A stretch of DNA of 64,000 nt from Streptomyces sp. 6-11-2 (GCF_006540305.1 NZ_BJOR01000001.1:4216001-4280000); one strand, 5' to 3'; counted from the first letter of the stretch, positions 53,547-63,211 are shown. Translations and numbers: made by a program. The notes: generated from the letters alone by a model not told the origin.

Positions 53547-56500
53547 ATGTCCGTGCACAGCCATGCGGCAGCCCACTACGACGGCGCTGCCCCAGTGCCC
53601 GACCCCGCGCGTGCGACGGTGTCCGACCAGACCGGCACACCGGAGTACCCGCGCCACGTCGTCACCGCCGTGCTCGTCTCCCACGACGGCGCGCGCTGGC
53701 TGCCCGACGCGCTCGCCGGCCTGCTCGGCCAGGAGCGCCCCGTGCAGTGCGCCGTGGCCGCCGACACCGGCAGCGCGGACGAGTCGGCCCAGGTGGTCAC
53801 CGACGCCCTCGGCGCCGATCGCGTCCTGCACCTCGCCCGGCGCACCGGCTTCGGACAGGCCGTCGAGGAGGCCGTCCACAGCGCCCCGGTCCTCACCCCG
53901 GACGACCTGCCCTACCTCAAGCGCCCCAGCAGCTGGGACCCCGTCACGCGCACCTGGCGCGACGAGACCTACGACCTGCCCGAACTGCCGTACGGGGAGC
54001 CGGTGCAGTGGCTGTGGCTGCTGCACGACGACTGCGCCCCCGAACCCGACGCCCTGGCCCAGCTGCTGCGCGTCGTGGAGAACGAGTACGAACTCGGCCG
54101 GGACGACGTGGCGGTGGTCGGTCCCAAGCTGCGCGGCTGGTACGACCGCAGGCAGCTCCTCGAAGTGGGCGTCAGTATCGCCAACTCCGGTCGCCGTTGG
54201 ACCGGCCTCGACCGGCGCGAGCAGGACCAGGGCCAGCACGACCACGTCAGGCCCGTGCTGTCGGTGTCCACCGCCGGAATGCTGATCCGGCGTGACATCT
54301 TCGAGGAACTGGGCGGGTTCGACCGTCGGCTCCCCCTGATGCGCGACGACGTCGACCTGTGCTGGCGTGCCCTCTCCGCCGGCCACCGTGTCCTGGTCGC
54401 CCCCGAAGCCGTCGTACGGCACGCCGAGGCGGCCTCCCGCGAGCGCCGGACCGTCGACTGCGTCGGCCGCACCGCCGCCTCCCCGCACAAGGTCGACAAG
54501 GCCGGCGCCGTCTACACCCTGCTCGTCAACACCCGCACGGCAGCGCTGCCCTGGGTGCTGCTGCGCCTGGTCCTGGGCACCCTGCTGCGGACCGTCGCCT
54601 ACCTCGTCGGCAAGGTGCCGGGGCAGGCCGTCGACGAGATCCGCGGTCTGATGGGTGTCCTGCTGCGGCCCGAGCGGATCATCGCGGGCCGCGGCAGACG
54701 CGGCAAGCCGCAGATCGACAAGGGGGAGCTGCGGGCGCTGCTCCCGCCGCCGGGCGCCACCATCCGCGTCACGGTGGAACAGGTCGCGGGCAACCTCGTG
54801 GGCGGTTCCGACGCCGAGGCGTCCTCGGCCGGCCGGCACGGAGGCGCGATCGAGTCCGGGCCCGGCGGCGACGACGCCGACTTCCTGGAGATCGAGCAGT
54901 TCGCCCGTCTCAAGCGCATCGCCCGCAAACCCGGCCCGGTGCTCTTCCTGTTGCTGCTGTTCGTCTCCCTGGCCGCCTGCCGCGGTCTGCTCGGCGGCGG
55001 CGCGCTCGCGGGCGGCGCCCTGCTGCCCGCGCCCGCCGGCTCCTCGGAACTGTGGTCGCGCTACCTCGACTCCTGGCACCCGGTGGGCGCGGGCGGCACC
55101 CCGTCCGCGCCTCCGTACCTGGCGATGGTCGCGATGCTCGCCTCCCTGCTGCTCGGCTCGACCGGGCTCGCGGTCACCGTCCTGCTGGTCGGCTCGGTAC
55201 CGCTGGCCGGATTCACCGCGTACTTCGCCTCCCGCCCGCTGGTCCCCTCCCGCCTGCTGCGCGCCTGGGGCGCCGTCGCCTACGCCTTCCTGCCGGCCAT
55301 CACCGGCGCGCTGGCCGGCGGCCGCATCGGCACCGCCGTACTGGCCGTGCTGCTGCCGCTGATCGCCCGCGCGGGCGTCGCGGCCGCCGGCCTGGCCAAA
55401 GCCCCCGGCGCCCGCGGAAGTTGGCGGGCCACCTGGGCGTACGCGCTGCTGCTGACCGTGACCACCGCGTTCACGCCGATCGTGTGGCCCATCGCGCTCC
55501 TGCTCGGCCTCGGCGTGCTGGTCGTGCGCCGCGACGACATCGTGGCCCACGGGCTGCGCTTCCTGGCGCAGTTGGGCACCCCGCTGCTGGTCCTCGCGCC
55601 CTGGTCGCTGTCGCTGCTGCCGTTCGGCTTCTTCCACGAGGCCGGCCTGGAGTACGGCTCCTCGGCCGCCTCCGCGCTGGACCTGCTCGGCGCCGGCCCC
55701 GGCGGCCCCGGCACGATGCACGGACTGATGCTCATCGGCATCGTCCTGGCCGCGCTGGCCGCCCTGCTGCGCTCCGAGCGCCAGTTCGCGATCTGGACGG
55801 CCTGGGCGGTCGCCCTGGTGGCGCTCGTCTTCGCCGTGCTGTCCAACGGCTCCACCTGGGCCGGCCCGGCCACCCTCGTCTACGGCCTCGCCCTCCTCGC
55901 CGCCGCCGTGATCGGCGCCGACGGGGCACGTGCCCGCGTGGCCGAGCAGAGTTTCGGCTGGCGCCAGCCGGTCGCCGCGCTGATCGCCTTCGCCTCGGCC
56001 GCCGGCCCCCTGCTCGTCGCCGCGGGCTGGATGATCGGCGGCGCCGACGGCCCGGTGGAGCGGCGCGACCCCGTGCAGGTGCCCGCGTTCGTCGCCGAGG
56101 AGAGCGGCACCCGCGACCAGGCCCGCACCCTGGTTCTCGACAGCGACTCGCCCGCCCACGTCGGCTACATGCTCGTACGCGGCTCCGGCGCTCGCATGGG
56201 CGACGCCGAACTCGCCGCGGTGAACGGCGGGAACAAGCAACTGGACAAGGTCGTCGCCAACCTGGTCGCCGGCTCCGGCGCCGACCAGGCCGGCCAGCTC
56301 GGCGGTTTCGCCGTGCGCTACGTCCTGGTCCACAAGGGCGCGCCCCGCGACGTCAGCCGCGTCCTGGACGCCACGCCCGGGCTGACCCGGCTCAGCCAGC
56401 AGGACGGCAGCGCCCTGTGGCGGGTGAACCAGGAGGTCTCGCGCGCCGCCATCATGCCCGCCGCGGGCTCCGGCACCGCCCAGCCCGTCGCCGCCGGACC

Positions 56501-57329
56501 TGTCGAGATCCACACCACGATCCCGTCCGGGGCCGAGGGCCGCGTGCTGCGCCTGGCCGACTCCGCCGACGCGGGCTGGACGGCCACCCTGGACGGCAGG
56601 CCGCTCACCCGCACCACCGTCGACGACTGGGCCCAGGGCTTCCAGCTCCCCGCCTCCGGCGGCAAGCTGGACGTCACCTTCGAGGACCCGTTCGGCCACA
56701 CGGCCTGGCTGTGGGCCCAGGGCGCCCTCGCCGTCGTCCTCGTCGTGCTCGCCCTGCCCGGCCGGCGCCGCGACGTCGACGACGACCTGCCGGAGGAGGA
56801 GCTCGTCCCCGCCCAGGCCGTCGCCGGGGAGGGCCGCCGGGCCCGCAGGCTGCGGGCCCAGGCCGAGGCCGAGGCAGACGAGGCCGGACAGGGCGAAGCC
56901 GGTCAGGAGGGGGTCGGCCAGGAGGAGTTCGGGCGGCAGGAGTTCGCGGCGGAACCGGGCACCGTGCCGCCTCCCGCCGCGGACGAGGAGCCCGCCGCCG
57001 TCCCGCACCAGCAGTCCTACGACGAGTGGGACACCACCGCCTACGCGGGAGCCGCGACCGAGTACGGCGCCTACGGCGACGGCCAGTACGAGGGCGACGG
57101 CCAGTACCAGGGCGCCCAGCCCCAGCAGTACCCGGCGGGCGGCTACGACCAGGCGTACCAGCCCGACCCGTACCAGGGCGGCCAGTACGACCAGTACGGC
57201 TACGGCGGCCAGCCCCCGGCGGCGCCCTACGGCCAGACGTACCAGCAGGGATACGAGGAGCCGTACGACCCGGCTCAGCACCACCCGCACGGCAACGGCA
57301 ACGAGCGCCCCGACGGGAGCCAGCAGTGA
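53547..57329 (+). CDS. giant membrane glycosyltransferase, GT2 domain plus many helices
   Basis: 1260 residues. ATG 53547 lacks a ribosome-binding site. Residues about 35-300 form a family 2 glycosyltransferase: TAVLVSHDGARWLPDALAGLLGQ, WLLHDDCAPEPDALAQLL (DxD-like) and the acceptor region RRDIFEELGGFDRRLPLMRDDVDLCWR. About ten or more transmembrane helices then run from about 470 to 880, followed by an extracytoplasmic domain (about 880-1050) and a last helix near 1060. The C-terminal 190 residues are first Glu/Ala-rich, then Gln/Tyr/Gly/Pro-rich with repeated QYEGDGQYQG-like units. It probably builds a wall or lipid glycan. The start of the DUF5719 gene overlaps its stop. Confidence 0.88.
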   Translation: MSVHSHAAAHYDGAAPVPDPARATVSDQTGTPEYPRHVVTAVLVSHDGARWLPDALAGLLGQERPVQCAVAADTGSADESAQVVTDALGADRVLHLARRTGFGQAVEEAVHSAPVLTPDDLPYLKRPSSWDPVTRTWRDETYDLPELPYGEPVQWLWLLHDDCAPEPDALAQLLRVVENEYELGRDDVAVVGPKLRGWYDRRQLLEVGVSIANSGRRWTGLDRREQDQGQHDHVRPVLSVSTAGMLIRRDIFEELGGFDRRLPLMRDDVDLCWRALSAGHRVLVAPEAVVRHAEAASRERRTVDCVGRTAASPHKVDKAGAVYTLLVNTRTAALPWVLLRLVLGTLLRTVAYLVGKVPGQAVDEIRGLMGVLLRPERIIAGRGRRGKPQIDKGELRALLPPPGATIRVTVEQVAGNLVGGSDAEASSAGRHGGAIESGPGGDDADFLEIEQFARLKRIARKPGPVLFLLLLFVSLAACRGLLGGGALAGGALLPAPAGSSELWSRYLDSWHPVGAGGTPSAPPYLAMVAMLASLLLGSTGLAVTVLLVGSVPLAGFTAYFASRPLVPSRLLRAWGAVAYAFLPAITGALAGGRIGTAVLAVLLPLIARAGVAAAGLAKAPGARGSWRATWAYALLLTVTTAFTPIVWPIALLLGLGVLVVRRDDIVAHGLRFLAQLGTPLLVLAPWSLSLLPFGFFHEAGLEYGSSAASALDLLGAGPGGPGTMHGLMLIGIVLAALAALLRSERQFAIWTAWAVALVALVFAVLSNGSTWAGPATLVYGLALLAAAVIGADGARARVAEQSFGWRQPVAALIAFASAAGPLLVAAGWMIGGADGPVERRDPVQVPAFVAEESGTRDQARTLVLDSDSPAHVGYMLVRGSGARMGDAELAAVNGGNKQLDKVVANLVAGSGADQAGQLGGFAVRYVLVHKGAPRDVSRVLDATPGLTRLSQQDGSALWRVNQEVSRAAIMPAAGSGTAQPVAAGPVEIHTTIPSGAEGRVLRLADSADAGWTATLDGRPLTRTTVDDWAQGFQLPASGGKLDVTFEDPFGHTAWLWAQGALAVVLVVLALPGRRRDVDDDLPEEELVPAQAVAGEGRRARRLRAQAEAEADEAGQGEAGQEGVGQEEFGRQEFAAEPGTVPPPAADEEPAAVPHQQSYDEWDTTAYAGAATEYGAYGDGQYEGDGQYQGAQPQQYPAGGYDQAYQPDPYQGGQYDQYGYGGQPPAAPYGQTYQQGYEEPYDPAQHHPHGNGNERPDGSQQ

Positions 57330-58858
57330 ACCGCACGACCCTGTCCCTGATCGCCGGCGTGACCGCGCTCGCCGCCGTCACCGGATTCGCCGCGCTGGAC
57401 ACGCCGGACGCCGCGGGCGCCGGCCCCGCCACGGCGGCCGCGCAACTGCCCGTCGAGCGCACGACCCTGGTGTGCCCGGCGCCGAGCACCTCCGACATAG
57501 CCGACACCGCGTACACGTCCTTCACCCCGGTGACCACGGGCACCGGCGGCACGGGCAAGGCCCAGCTCATGCCCGCCACCGAGCAGTCGGACACGGGTGA
57601 CGGGAAGGACACGGCCAAGGGCGGCTCCAAGGGCAAGACCAAGGACGGCGGAAAGAACAAGACCGCCAAGTCGGTCCTGGAACCCAAGGAGCCCGGCACA
57701 CCCGTCACCGGCGACACCTCGGGCGGCGAAGCGCCCGCGCTGATCGGCACGGCCGAGGGCAAGTTCGCGCCCGGCTGGACGGTGCAGCAGACCACCGAGG
57801 TCGCCGTGGGCGCCGGCCGCGGGCTGCTGGGCGTGACCTGCACCGCGCCGGACACCCAGTTCTGGTTCCCCGGCGCGAGCACGGCCGCAGCCCGGTCCGA
57901 CTACATCCACCTGACCAACCCGGACGACTCCCCGGCCGTCGTCGACATCGAGCTCTACGGCGCGGAGGGCGCCGTGAAGTCGCCCGCCGGCGAGGGCATC
58001 ACCGTTGCGGCGCACTCCAGCGAGCCGCTCCTGCTGTCCACGCTCACCGACTCGGCGCAGCAGGACCTCACGGTGCACGTGAGCGTGCGCAGCGGCCGGG
58101 TCGGGGCGGCGGTGCAGGCCCTCGACAACAGTCTGGGCGGGGACTGGCTGGCGGCGTCGGCGGACCCGGCGGGCAGCCTCGTGCTCCCGGGCATCCCCAA
58201 GGACGCCACGGAGGTACGGCTGATCGCCTTCACGCCCGCCGACTCCGACGCCGACCTGAAGGTGCGTCTCGCCTCCCCGTCCGGGCTGATCACGCCCGCC
58301 GGGCACGAGACGGTCCACCTCAAGGGCGGGATGACGACCGCCGTCGACCTCGGTGAGGTCACGCGTGAGGAGGCGGGGTCGCTGGTGCTGACCCCGACCT
58401 CGCGGTCGGTGCCCGTGGTCGCGGCGCTGCGGGTCCTCAGGGGCAAGGGCGACCGGCGGGAGACGGCGTTCATCCCGGCGGCCGGCCCGTTCATGACCCG
58501 GGCGACCTTGCCCGACAACAGCGCCAAGGGCTCGACACTGTCGCTGACGGCTCCCACCGCCACCGCGCAGGTCAAGGTCACCGCGTCGGCGGGCAGCGGG
58601 GGCGGCACGGCCGTCTCGAAGACCTACACGATCAAGGAAGGCACGACCCAGGACATCGCCCCGCCGGTGCCGTCCGGCCTGAAGGGGACGTTCGCGCTCA
58701 CGGTGGAGCGGATCTCCGGCGGCCCGGTCTACGGGGCGCGCACCCTCACGGCGTCGCGGGAGGGCAACTCCGGCTTCACGATCCAGACACTGCCGGACGA
58801 CCGGGGGATGGTGGCGGTGCCGCACGCGGAGCAGGACCTGTCGGTGCTGCAGAAGTGA
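57326..58858 (+). CDS. DUF5719 family secreted protein
   Basis: 510 residues from a GTG overlapping the glycosyltransferase stop, with GGGAG upstream. An N-terminal signal or anchor helix lies at 6-27. A Lys/Gly/Thr-rich region (70-125) and a beta-rich body follow, with VTCTAPDTQFWFPGASTAA, YIHLTNPDDSPAVVDIELYG, and a series of similar strands to the end. DUF5719 proteins are always encoded next to this large GT2 enzyme in actinobacteria, so the two probably work together on the cell surface. No catalytic motif was seen. Confidence 0.85.
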   Translation: MNRTTLSLIAGVTALAAVTGFAALDTPDAAGAGPATAAAQLPVERTTLVCPAPSTSDIADTAYTSFTPVTTGTGGTGKAQLMPATEQSDTGDGKDTAKGGSKGKTKDGGKNKTAKSVLEPKEPGTPVTGDTSGGEAPALIGTAEGKFAPGWTVQQTTEVAVGAGRGLLGVTCTAPDTQFWFPGASTAAARSDYIHLTNPDDSPAVVDIELYGAEGAVKSPAGEGITVAAHSSEPLLLSTLTDSAQQDLTVHVSVRSGRVGAAVQALDNSLGGDWLAASADPAGSLVLPGIPKDATEVRLIAFTPADSDADLKVRLASPSGLITPAGHETVHLKGGMTTAVDLGEVTREEAGSLVLTPTSRSVPVVAALRVLRGKGDRRETAFIPAAGPFMTRATLPDNSAKGSTLSLTAPTATAQVKVTASAGSGGGTAVSKTYTIKEGTTQDIAPPVPSGLKGTFALTVERISGGPVYGARTLTASREGNSGFTIQTLPDDRGMVAVPHAEQDLSVLQK

Positions 58859-58919
58859 GCCGGGCGGCCCGGGGGCGGCGCGGCGACGGGTCGGGGCTGT
58901 CCTCGCCGCACCGGGGAGG

Positions 58920-59372
58920 TCAGTCCTCGCCGTAACGGGGGTCGACCGTCTCCGGGGTCAGCCCCAGCAGTTCGGCCACCTGCTCGACGACGATCTCGTG
59001 CACCAGGGCGGCGCGCTCGTCGCGGCCCTTGGTGCGGATCTCCACCGGCCGCCGGTAGACGACCACGCGGGCGCGTCGCCCCTCACGCGACGCGACCGTG
59101 CCCCCGAGCGGCACCGCCTCGTCGCTCCACGGCTGCCCCGGCCCGTCCAGCCGCGGCACCTCCACCACGAAGAAGTCGACGTCGGCCAGTTGCGGCCAGC
59201 GCCGCTCCAGCCGGTCCACGGAGTCCTGCACCAGATCCGCGAACGCCTCGGCGCGGCTCGCGGCGAGCGGCACCTGCGGCGGGGCGATCGGACCCCGCAT
59301 GCCCCGGCCGTGGCGATCACGTCGGCGGGGCCCGGGGCCGGTGGCACGGGGCGGTACAGGGGTGTCCATCAC
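58920..59372 (-). CDS. metallopeptidase-like (zinicin) family protein
   Basis: 150 residues. GTG 59372 follows TACCCT by 6 nt, so the mRNA is probably leaderless; the next codon is ATG. The family of small zinicin-like metallopeptidases normally has an HExxH motif near the end. Here the equivalent stretch reads ALVHEIVVEQVAELLGL: the first HE is kept, but the second His is replaced. Zinc peptidase activity is therefore uncertain. It is convergent with the DUF5719 gene and matches the position of Rv3259 in M. tuberculosis. Confidence 0.75.
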   Translation of the reverse strand: MMDTPVPPRATGPGPRRRDRHGRGMRGPIAPPQVPLAASRAEAFADLVQDSVDRLERRWPQLADVDFFVVEVPRLDGPGQPWSDEAVPLGGTVASREGRRARVVVYRRPVEIRTKGRDERAALVHEIVVEQVAELLGLTPETVDPRYGED

Positions 59373-59425
59373 TGGTGAAGGGTAGTCCCCGGCGTCCCCG
59401 GGTGCCCGGTCCCGCGCGTCATCGC

Positions 59426-59521
59426 GGACCCCGTGCCGGACCCCGTGCCGGACCTCGTGCCGGACGCTGCGCCGGACGCTGCGCCGGACTCGGCAACGGA
59501 CCTCGCGCCGGACGCCCTGCC
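59426..59521. repeat. eight tandem copies of a 12-bp unit
   Basis: Unit GGACCCCGTGCC at 59426, repeated eight times to 59521 with drift (GGACGCTGCGCC, GGACCTCGCGCC and others). It lies in the 374-bp gap 59373-59746, which otherwise has no gene. The period is a multiple of three and one frame reads PDPV/PDAA repeats, but no start codon serves it. Confidence 0.85.
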
Positions 59522-59746
59522 CTCACCGCCACGGCCGGTCGCCCGGTGAGCATTTCAGCCAAGCTGGGGCTCGATTCCATATCTCTCCAGGACCGTCGAT
59601 ATCAAGGTAATTGACTGATTTTGTACCCGGTCGTGACCGGATCCGACGTGTTCGAGATCCCGACAGGGGGCATTCCTGCAGGTCAGCGAAGTGTGACAGA
59701 AGGTGCGTCTGGGACGTTTCATACCGCGACACGGTGGAGTGGCCTG

Positions 59747-60169
59747 GTGGAGAGTCGTCGCGGCCCGCTCAAGAGTGCGGTACCGTCCATCGTCGTGAGC
59801 CTTGTACGTCGCTGTTCGCGCACCGCTTGCGGCCGTCCCGCCGTAGCGACGCTGACGTACGTCTACGCCGACTCGACCGCTGTCCTCGGCCCGCTCGCCA
59901 CCTACGCCGAACCCCACTGCTACGACCTGTGCGCCGAGCACTCCGAGCGCCTCACCGCGCCCCGGGGCTGGGAGGTCGTCCGGCTCCTCGACGGTTCCGC
60001 TCCCGCGCGGCCCAGCGGAGACGATCTGGAAGCGCTTGCCAACGCCGTGCGCGAGGCGGCCAGGCCCCAGGAACGGGCGGCCGAGGCCGGTGGCGGCGCG
60101 CGTACCGCGGACCCGATGGAGGTCGCCCGCCGCGGCCACCTGCGCGTGCTCCGGTCGCCCGACAACTGA
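59747..60169 (+). CDS. DUF3499 family protein
   Basis: 140 residues from the GTG at 59747 (VESRRGPLKSAVPS). Four conserved cysteines are in RRCSRTACGRPAVATLTYVYADS and AEPHCYDLCAEHSERL, forming a probable zinc ribbon. The family is actinobacterial and always lies between the metallopeptidase gene and manB (Rv3258c in M. tuberculosis). The function is unknown. The upstream frame is open to 59621, but the sequence before 59747 is not family-like. Confidence 0.85.
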   Translation: MESRRGPLKSAVPSIVVSLVRRCSRTACGRPAVATLTYVYADSTAVLGPLATYAEPHCYDLCAEHSERLTAPRGWEVVRLLDGSAPARPSGDDLEALANAVREAARPQERAAEAGGGARTADPMEVARRGHLRVLRSPDN

Positions 60170-60282
60170 CACCGGGCAGCCCGCGAAATCCTTCCGCCAC
60201 CCTCGGCCCTCGCCTCCGCCGCCTTCTGTTCGCATGCCGACGGTAGTTTGTGGTGACCGATAGGACCTCAGAAGGGCTGGCC

Positions 60283-61647
60283 GTGGCTGCTGATCTGTCG
60301 CAGATCGTGAAGGCGTACGACGTACGCGGGGTGGTCCCGGACCAGTGGGACGAGCCGCTGGCCGAACTCTTCGGGGCGGCCTTCGCCGAGGTGACCGGCG
60401 CCGACGCCCTCGTGACCGGCCACGACATGAGGCCCTCCTCGCCCGGCCTGGCCCGGGCCTTCGCCCGCGGCGCGGCACGCCACGGCGCCGACGTCACGGG
60501 GATCGGCCTGTGCTCCACGGACCAGCTGTACTACGCCTCCGGCGCCCTGGACCTGCCCGGCGCGATGTTCACGGCCTCGCACAACCCGGCCAGGTACAAC
60601 GGCATCAAGATGTGCCGCGCGGGCGCGGCCCCCGTCGGCCAGGACTCCGGGCTGGCGGAGATCCGCGAACTGGTCGAGCGGTGGCTCGCCTCGGGCGCCC
60701 CCGAGCCGGCCGCCCGGCAGGGGACGATCAGCCGGCGCGACACGTTGCGTGACTACGCGGCGTACCTGCGCTCCCTCGTCGACCTGGACTCCCTCCGCCC
60801 CCTGAAGGTCGTCGTCGACGCGGGCAACGGCATGGGCGGCCACACGGTCCCGACCGTCTTCGACGGTCTGTCCGTCGACCTCGTCCCGATGTACTTCGAA
60901 CTGGACGGCACCTTCCCCAACCACGAGGCCAACCCCCTGGACCCGGCCAACCTCGTCGACCTCCAGAAGCGGGTCCGCGCGGAGGGCGCCGACCTCGGCA
61001 TCGCCTTCGACGGCGACGCCGACCGCTGCTTCGTGGTCGACGAGCGCGGCGAGCCGGTCTCCCCGTCGGCGATCACCGCGCTGGTCGCCGCCCGCGAGCT
61101 GGCGAAGAACGGCGGCAAGGGCGTGATCATCCACAACCTCATCACCTCCTGGTCGGTCCCGGAGGTCGTCGAGGAGAACGGCGGCACGCCCGCCCGCACC
61201 CGCGTGGGCCACTCCTTCATCAAGGCCGAGATGGCGAGGACCGGCGCGATCTTCGGCGGCGAGCACTCCGCGCACTACTACTTCAAGGACTTCTGGAACG
61301 CCGACACCGGCATGCTGGCCGCCCTGCACGTCCTCGCGGCCCTGGGCGGCCAGGACGGCCCCCTGTCGGCCCTCGTCGCCCAGTACGACCGCTATGCCGG
61401 TTCCGGCGAGATCAACTCCACGGTCGACGACCAGGCCGCCCGCCTCGCCGCCATCAGGTCGGCCTACGCCGGCCGCGCGGACGTCACCGTCGACGAACTC
61501 GACGGTCTCACCGTCACCGCCGCCGACTGGTGGTTCAACGTCCGCCCGTCCAACACCGAGCCGCTGCTGCGGCTGAACTCCGAGGCCCGTGACGAGGCGA
61601 CGATGGCCAAGGTGCGGGACGAGGCACTGGCGATCATCCGGGGCTGA
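60283..61647 (+). CDS. manB: phosphomannomutase/phosphoglucomutase
   Basis: 454 residues from the GTG at 60283 with GAAGG upstream. Phosphohexomutase layout: KAYDVRG, the phosphoserine loop FTASHNPARYNG with S99, the metal loop AFDGDADRCFVVDERG, the sugar loop GGEHSAHYYFKDF and the phosphate loop NVRPSNTEPLLRL. It converts mannose-6-phosphate to mannose-1-phosphate for GDP-mannose. It starts the ManB-Trm112-TobH-ManA run that matches Rv3257c to Rv3255c. Confidence 0.95.
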   Translation: MAADLSQIVKAYDVRGVVPDQWDEPLAELFGAAFAEVTGADALVTGHDMRPSSPGLARAFARGAARHGADVTGIGLCSTDQLYYASGALDLPGAMFTASHNPARYNGIKMCRAGAAPVGQDSGLAEIRELVERWLASGAPEPAARQGTISRRDTLRDYAAYLRSLVDLDSLRPLKVVVDAGNGMGGHTVPTVFDGLSVDLVPMYFELDGTFPNHEANPLDPANLVDLQKRVRAEGADLGIAFDGDADRCFVVDERGEPVSPSAITALVAARELAKNGGKGVIIHNLITSWSVPEVVEENGGTPARTRVGHSFIKAEMARTGAIFGGEHSAHYYFKDFWNADTGMLAALHVLAALGGQDGPLSALVAQYDRYAGSGEINSTVDDQAARLAAIRSAYAGRADVTVDELDGLTVTAADWWFNVRPSNTEPLLRLNSEARDEATMAKVRDEALAIIRG

Positions 61648-61794
61648 GGGGCCGTCCACCCCCGTCAAGGCGGCGTCCGGGCGTGCGGGCCCCGGCCCGA
61701 CCCCGCCACGCCGCCCCCACCGGCGGTACCCTGACCAGGCACGTCCGTACGACCGCACCGACGCACCCACCCCGCCCGCCCGAAGGGAAACCCC

Positions 61795-61965
61795 ATGCCG
61801 CTCGAAGCCGGCCTTCTGGAGATCCTCGCCTGCCCGGCCTGCCACGCCCCCCTCAAGGAGCAGGACACCGAGCTGGTCTGCACCGGGCAGGACTGCGGTC
61901 TGGCGTACCCCGTCCGCGACGGCATCCCCGTCCTGCTCGTCGACGAGGCCCGTCGCCCCGCGTGA
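61795..61965 (+). CDS. Trm112-like zinc-ribbon protein
   Basis: 56 residues from the ATG at 61795 with AAGGGAA upstream. Four zinc cysteines C13, C16, C29 and C34 ([23 protein letters not shown]) are followed by [10 protein letters not shown]. This is the Trm112 fold, known as an activator of methyltransferases. In bacteria it often lies next to unrelated genes, and no methyltransferase partner is visible here. It sits between manB and the tobH gene. Confidence 0.88.
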   Translation: MPLEAGLLEILACPACHAPLKEQDTELVCTGQDCGLAYPVRDGIPVLLVDEARRPA

Positions 61966-62067
61966 CGCAGACCCGTCCGGAAGAGGCCCAGCGCCTCGCC
62001 CGGACGGGCTCCGCTGTCCGCACGAAGACGACCCGGCGCTCGGTGCCCGATCGGGAGGCTGCCGCCC

Positions 62068-63195
62068 ATGCTCGACGAATCGCTGCTCGACGCCCCGGAG
62101 GGGCTCGCCCAGGCCGACCGCCGCGGACTGCTCCGCGGTGCCGCCGAGGCCGGCGCCCGCGTCCGGACCGCCGCCCGGAACGCCGCCGAGGCCGGCGTGA
62201 GCGGCCTCAGGCCCGACGGCCGCCCCCGCGCCGTCCTGATCGCTGGCCCCGGCGCCGCCGCCACCCACGCGGCCGACCTGCTCGGCACGCTCGCAGGCGC
62301 GGGCAGCCCCGTGACCCGGCTGGCACCCACGGGCGTGGCCTCCGCCGCCGGAGCCCTGCGCTGGGAGCTGCCCGGCTGGGCAGGCTCCGTCGACCTGCTG
62401 CTGATCGCCACCCCGGACGGCACCGAGCCGAGCCTGTCCCTGCTCGCCGAGCAGGCCTACCGGCGCGGCTGCACGGTCGTCGCCGTGGCCCCGGCGGGGA
62501 CCCCGCTCGCCGAGGCCCTCGAGGGCGCCCGCGGCCTGTTCATCCCCATGGCCACGGCCCCCTACGACCACGGCGAACCCCTCGCCGGATCCGCCCCGGG
62601 CGTCCTGTGGGCGCTGCTCACGCCGCTGCTGGCACTCCTGGACCGCGTCGGCCTGCTCACCGCTCCGCCCGACTCCCTGGAAAGGGCCGCCGACCGGCTG
62701 GACCACATCGCCGAACGCTGCGGACCCGCCATCGTCACCTACAGCAACCCGGCCAAGACCCTCGCCGCCGAACTCGCCGACGCGCTGCCGGTCATCTGGA
62801 CCGAGGGCGCCTCCGCGGGCCCCGCGGGACGCCGGTTCGCCGCCGGGCTCGCCGAACTGTCCGGCATCCCCGCGATCGTCGCCGAACTGCCCGAAGCCCT
62901 CGCCGCGCACACCGCGCTGCTCGCCGGTCCGCTGGCCGCCAGCGCCGACCCGGACGACTTCTTCCGCGACCGCGTCGAGGAGCGGCCCGCCCTGCACGCG
63001 CGCGTGGTGCTGCTGCGCGACCGCCCGCTCGGCGGCCTGACCGCCGCCCCGGCCGCCCGAGACCTGGCCCTCAGCCACGACACGCCGATCAGCGAGCTGG
63101 AGCCGGACCCCGGCGACGATCTCGAGACCCTCGCGGAACTGATCGCCGTCACGGATTTCACCGCCGTTTACCTGGCGCTCGCCTCCGGCACCTGA
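62068..63195 (+). CDS. TobH family protein with SIS-like (PMI/PGI-type) domain
   Basis: 375 residues from the ATG at 62068. Two sugar-isomerase-like halves: PRAVLIAGPGAAATHAADLLGTLAGAGSPVTRLAP and GPAIVTYSNPAKTLAAELADALPVIWTEG. The C-terminal part contains FFRDRVEERPALHARVVLL. It belongs to the actinobacterial TobH family (Rv3256c), always between manB and manA, and similar to bifunctional phosphoglucose/phosphomannose isomerases. An active-site role in sugar-phosphate chemistry is likely from context but unproven. Confidence 0.85.
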   Translation: MLDESLLDAPEGLAQADRRGLLRGAAEAGARVRTAARNAAEAGVSGLRPDGRPRAVLIAGPGAAATHAADLLGTLAGAGSPVTRLAPTGVASAAGALRWELPGWAGSVDLLLIATPDGTEPSLSLLAEQAYRRGCTVVAVAPAGTPLAEALEGARGLFIPMATAPYDHGEPLAGSAPGVLWALLTPLLALLDRVGLLTAPPDSLERAADRLDHIAERCGPAIVTYSNPAKTLAAELADALPVIWTEGASAGPAGRRFAAGLAELSGIPAIVAELPEALAAHTALLAGPLAASADPDDFFRDRVEERPALHARVVLLRDRPLGGLTAAPAARDLALSHDTPISELEPDPGDDLETLAELIAVTDFTAVYLALASGT

Positions 63196-63211
63196 TCTGT
63201 CCTTGAGCGCA

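Noticed and set aside
53379..57290. Minus-strand open frame of 1303 codons opposite the giant glycosyltransferase
   Set aside because: Antisense shadow caused by GC-rich codon bias; no domains or ribosome-binding site.
59411..59545. Pro-Asp repeat peptide encoded by the 12-bp array
   Set aside because: No ATG, GTG or TTG serves the frame before the repeats, and no ribosome-binding site is present.
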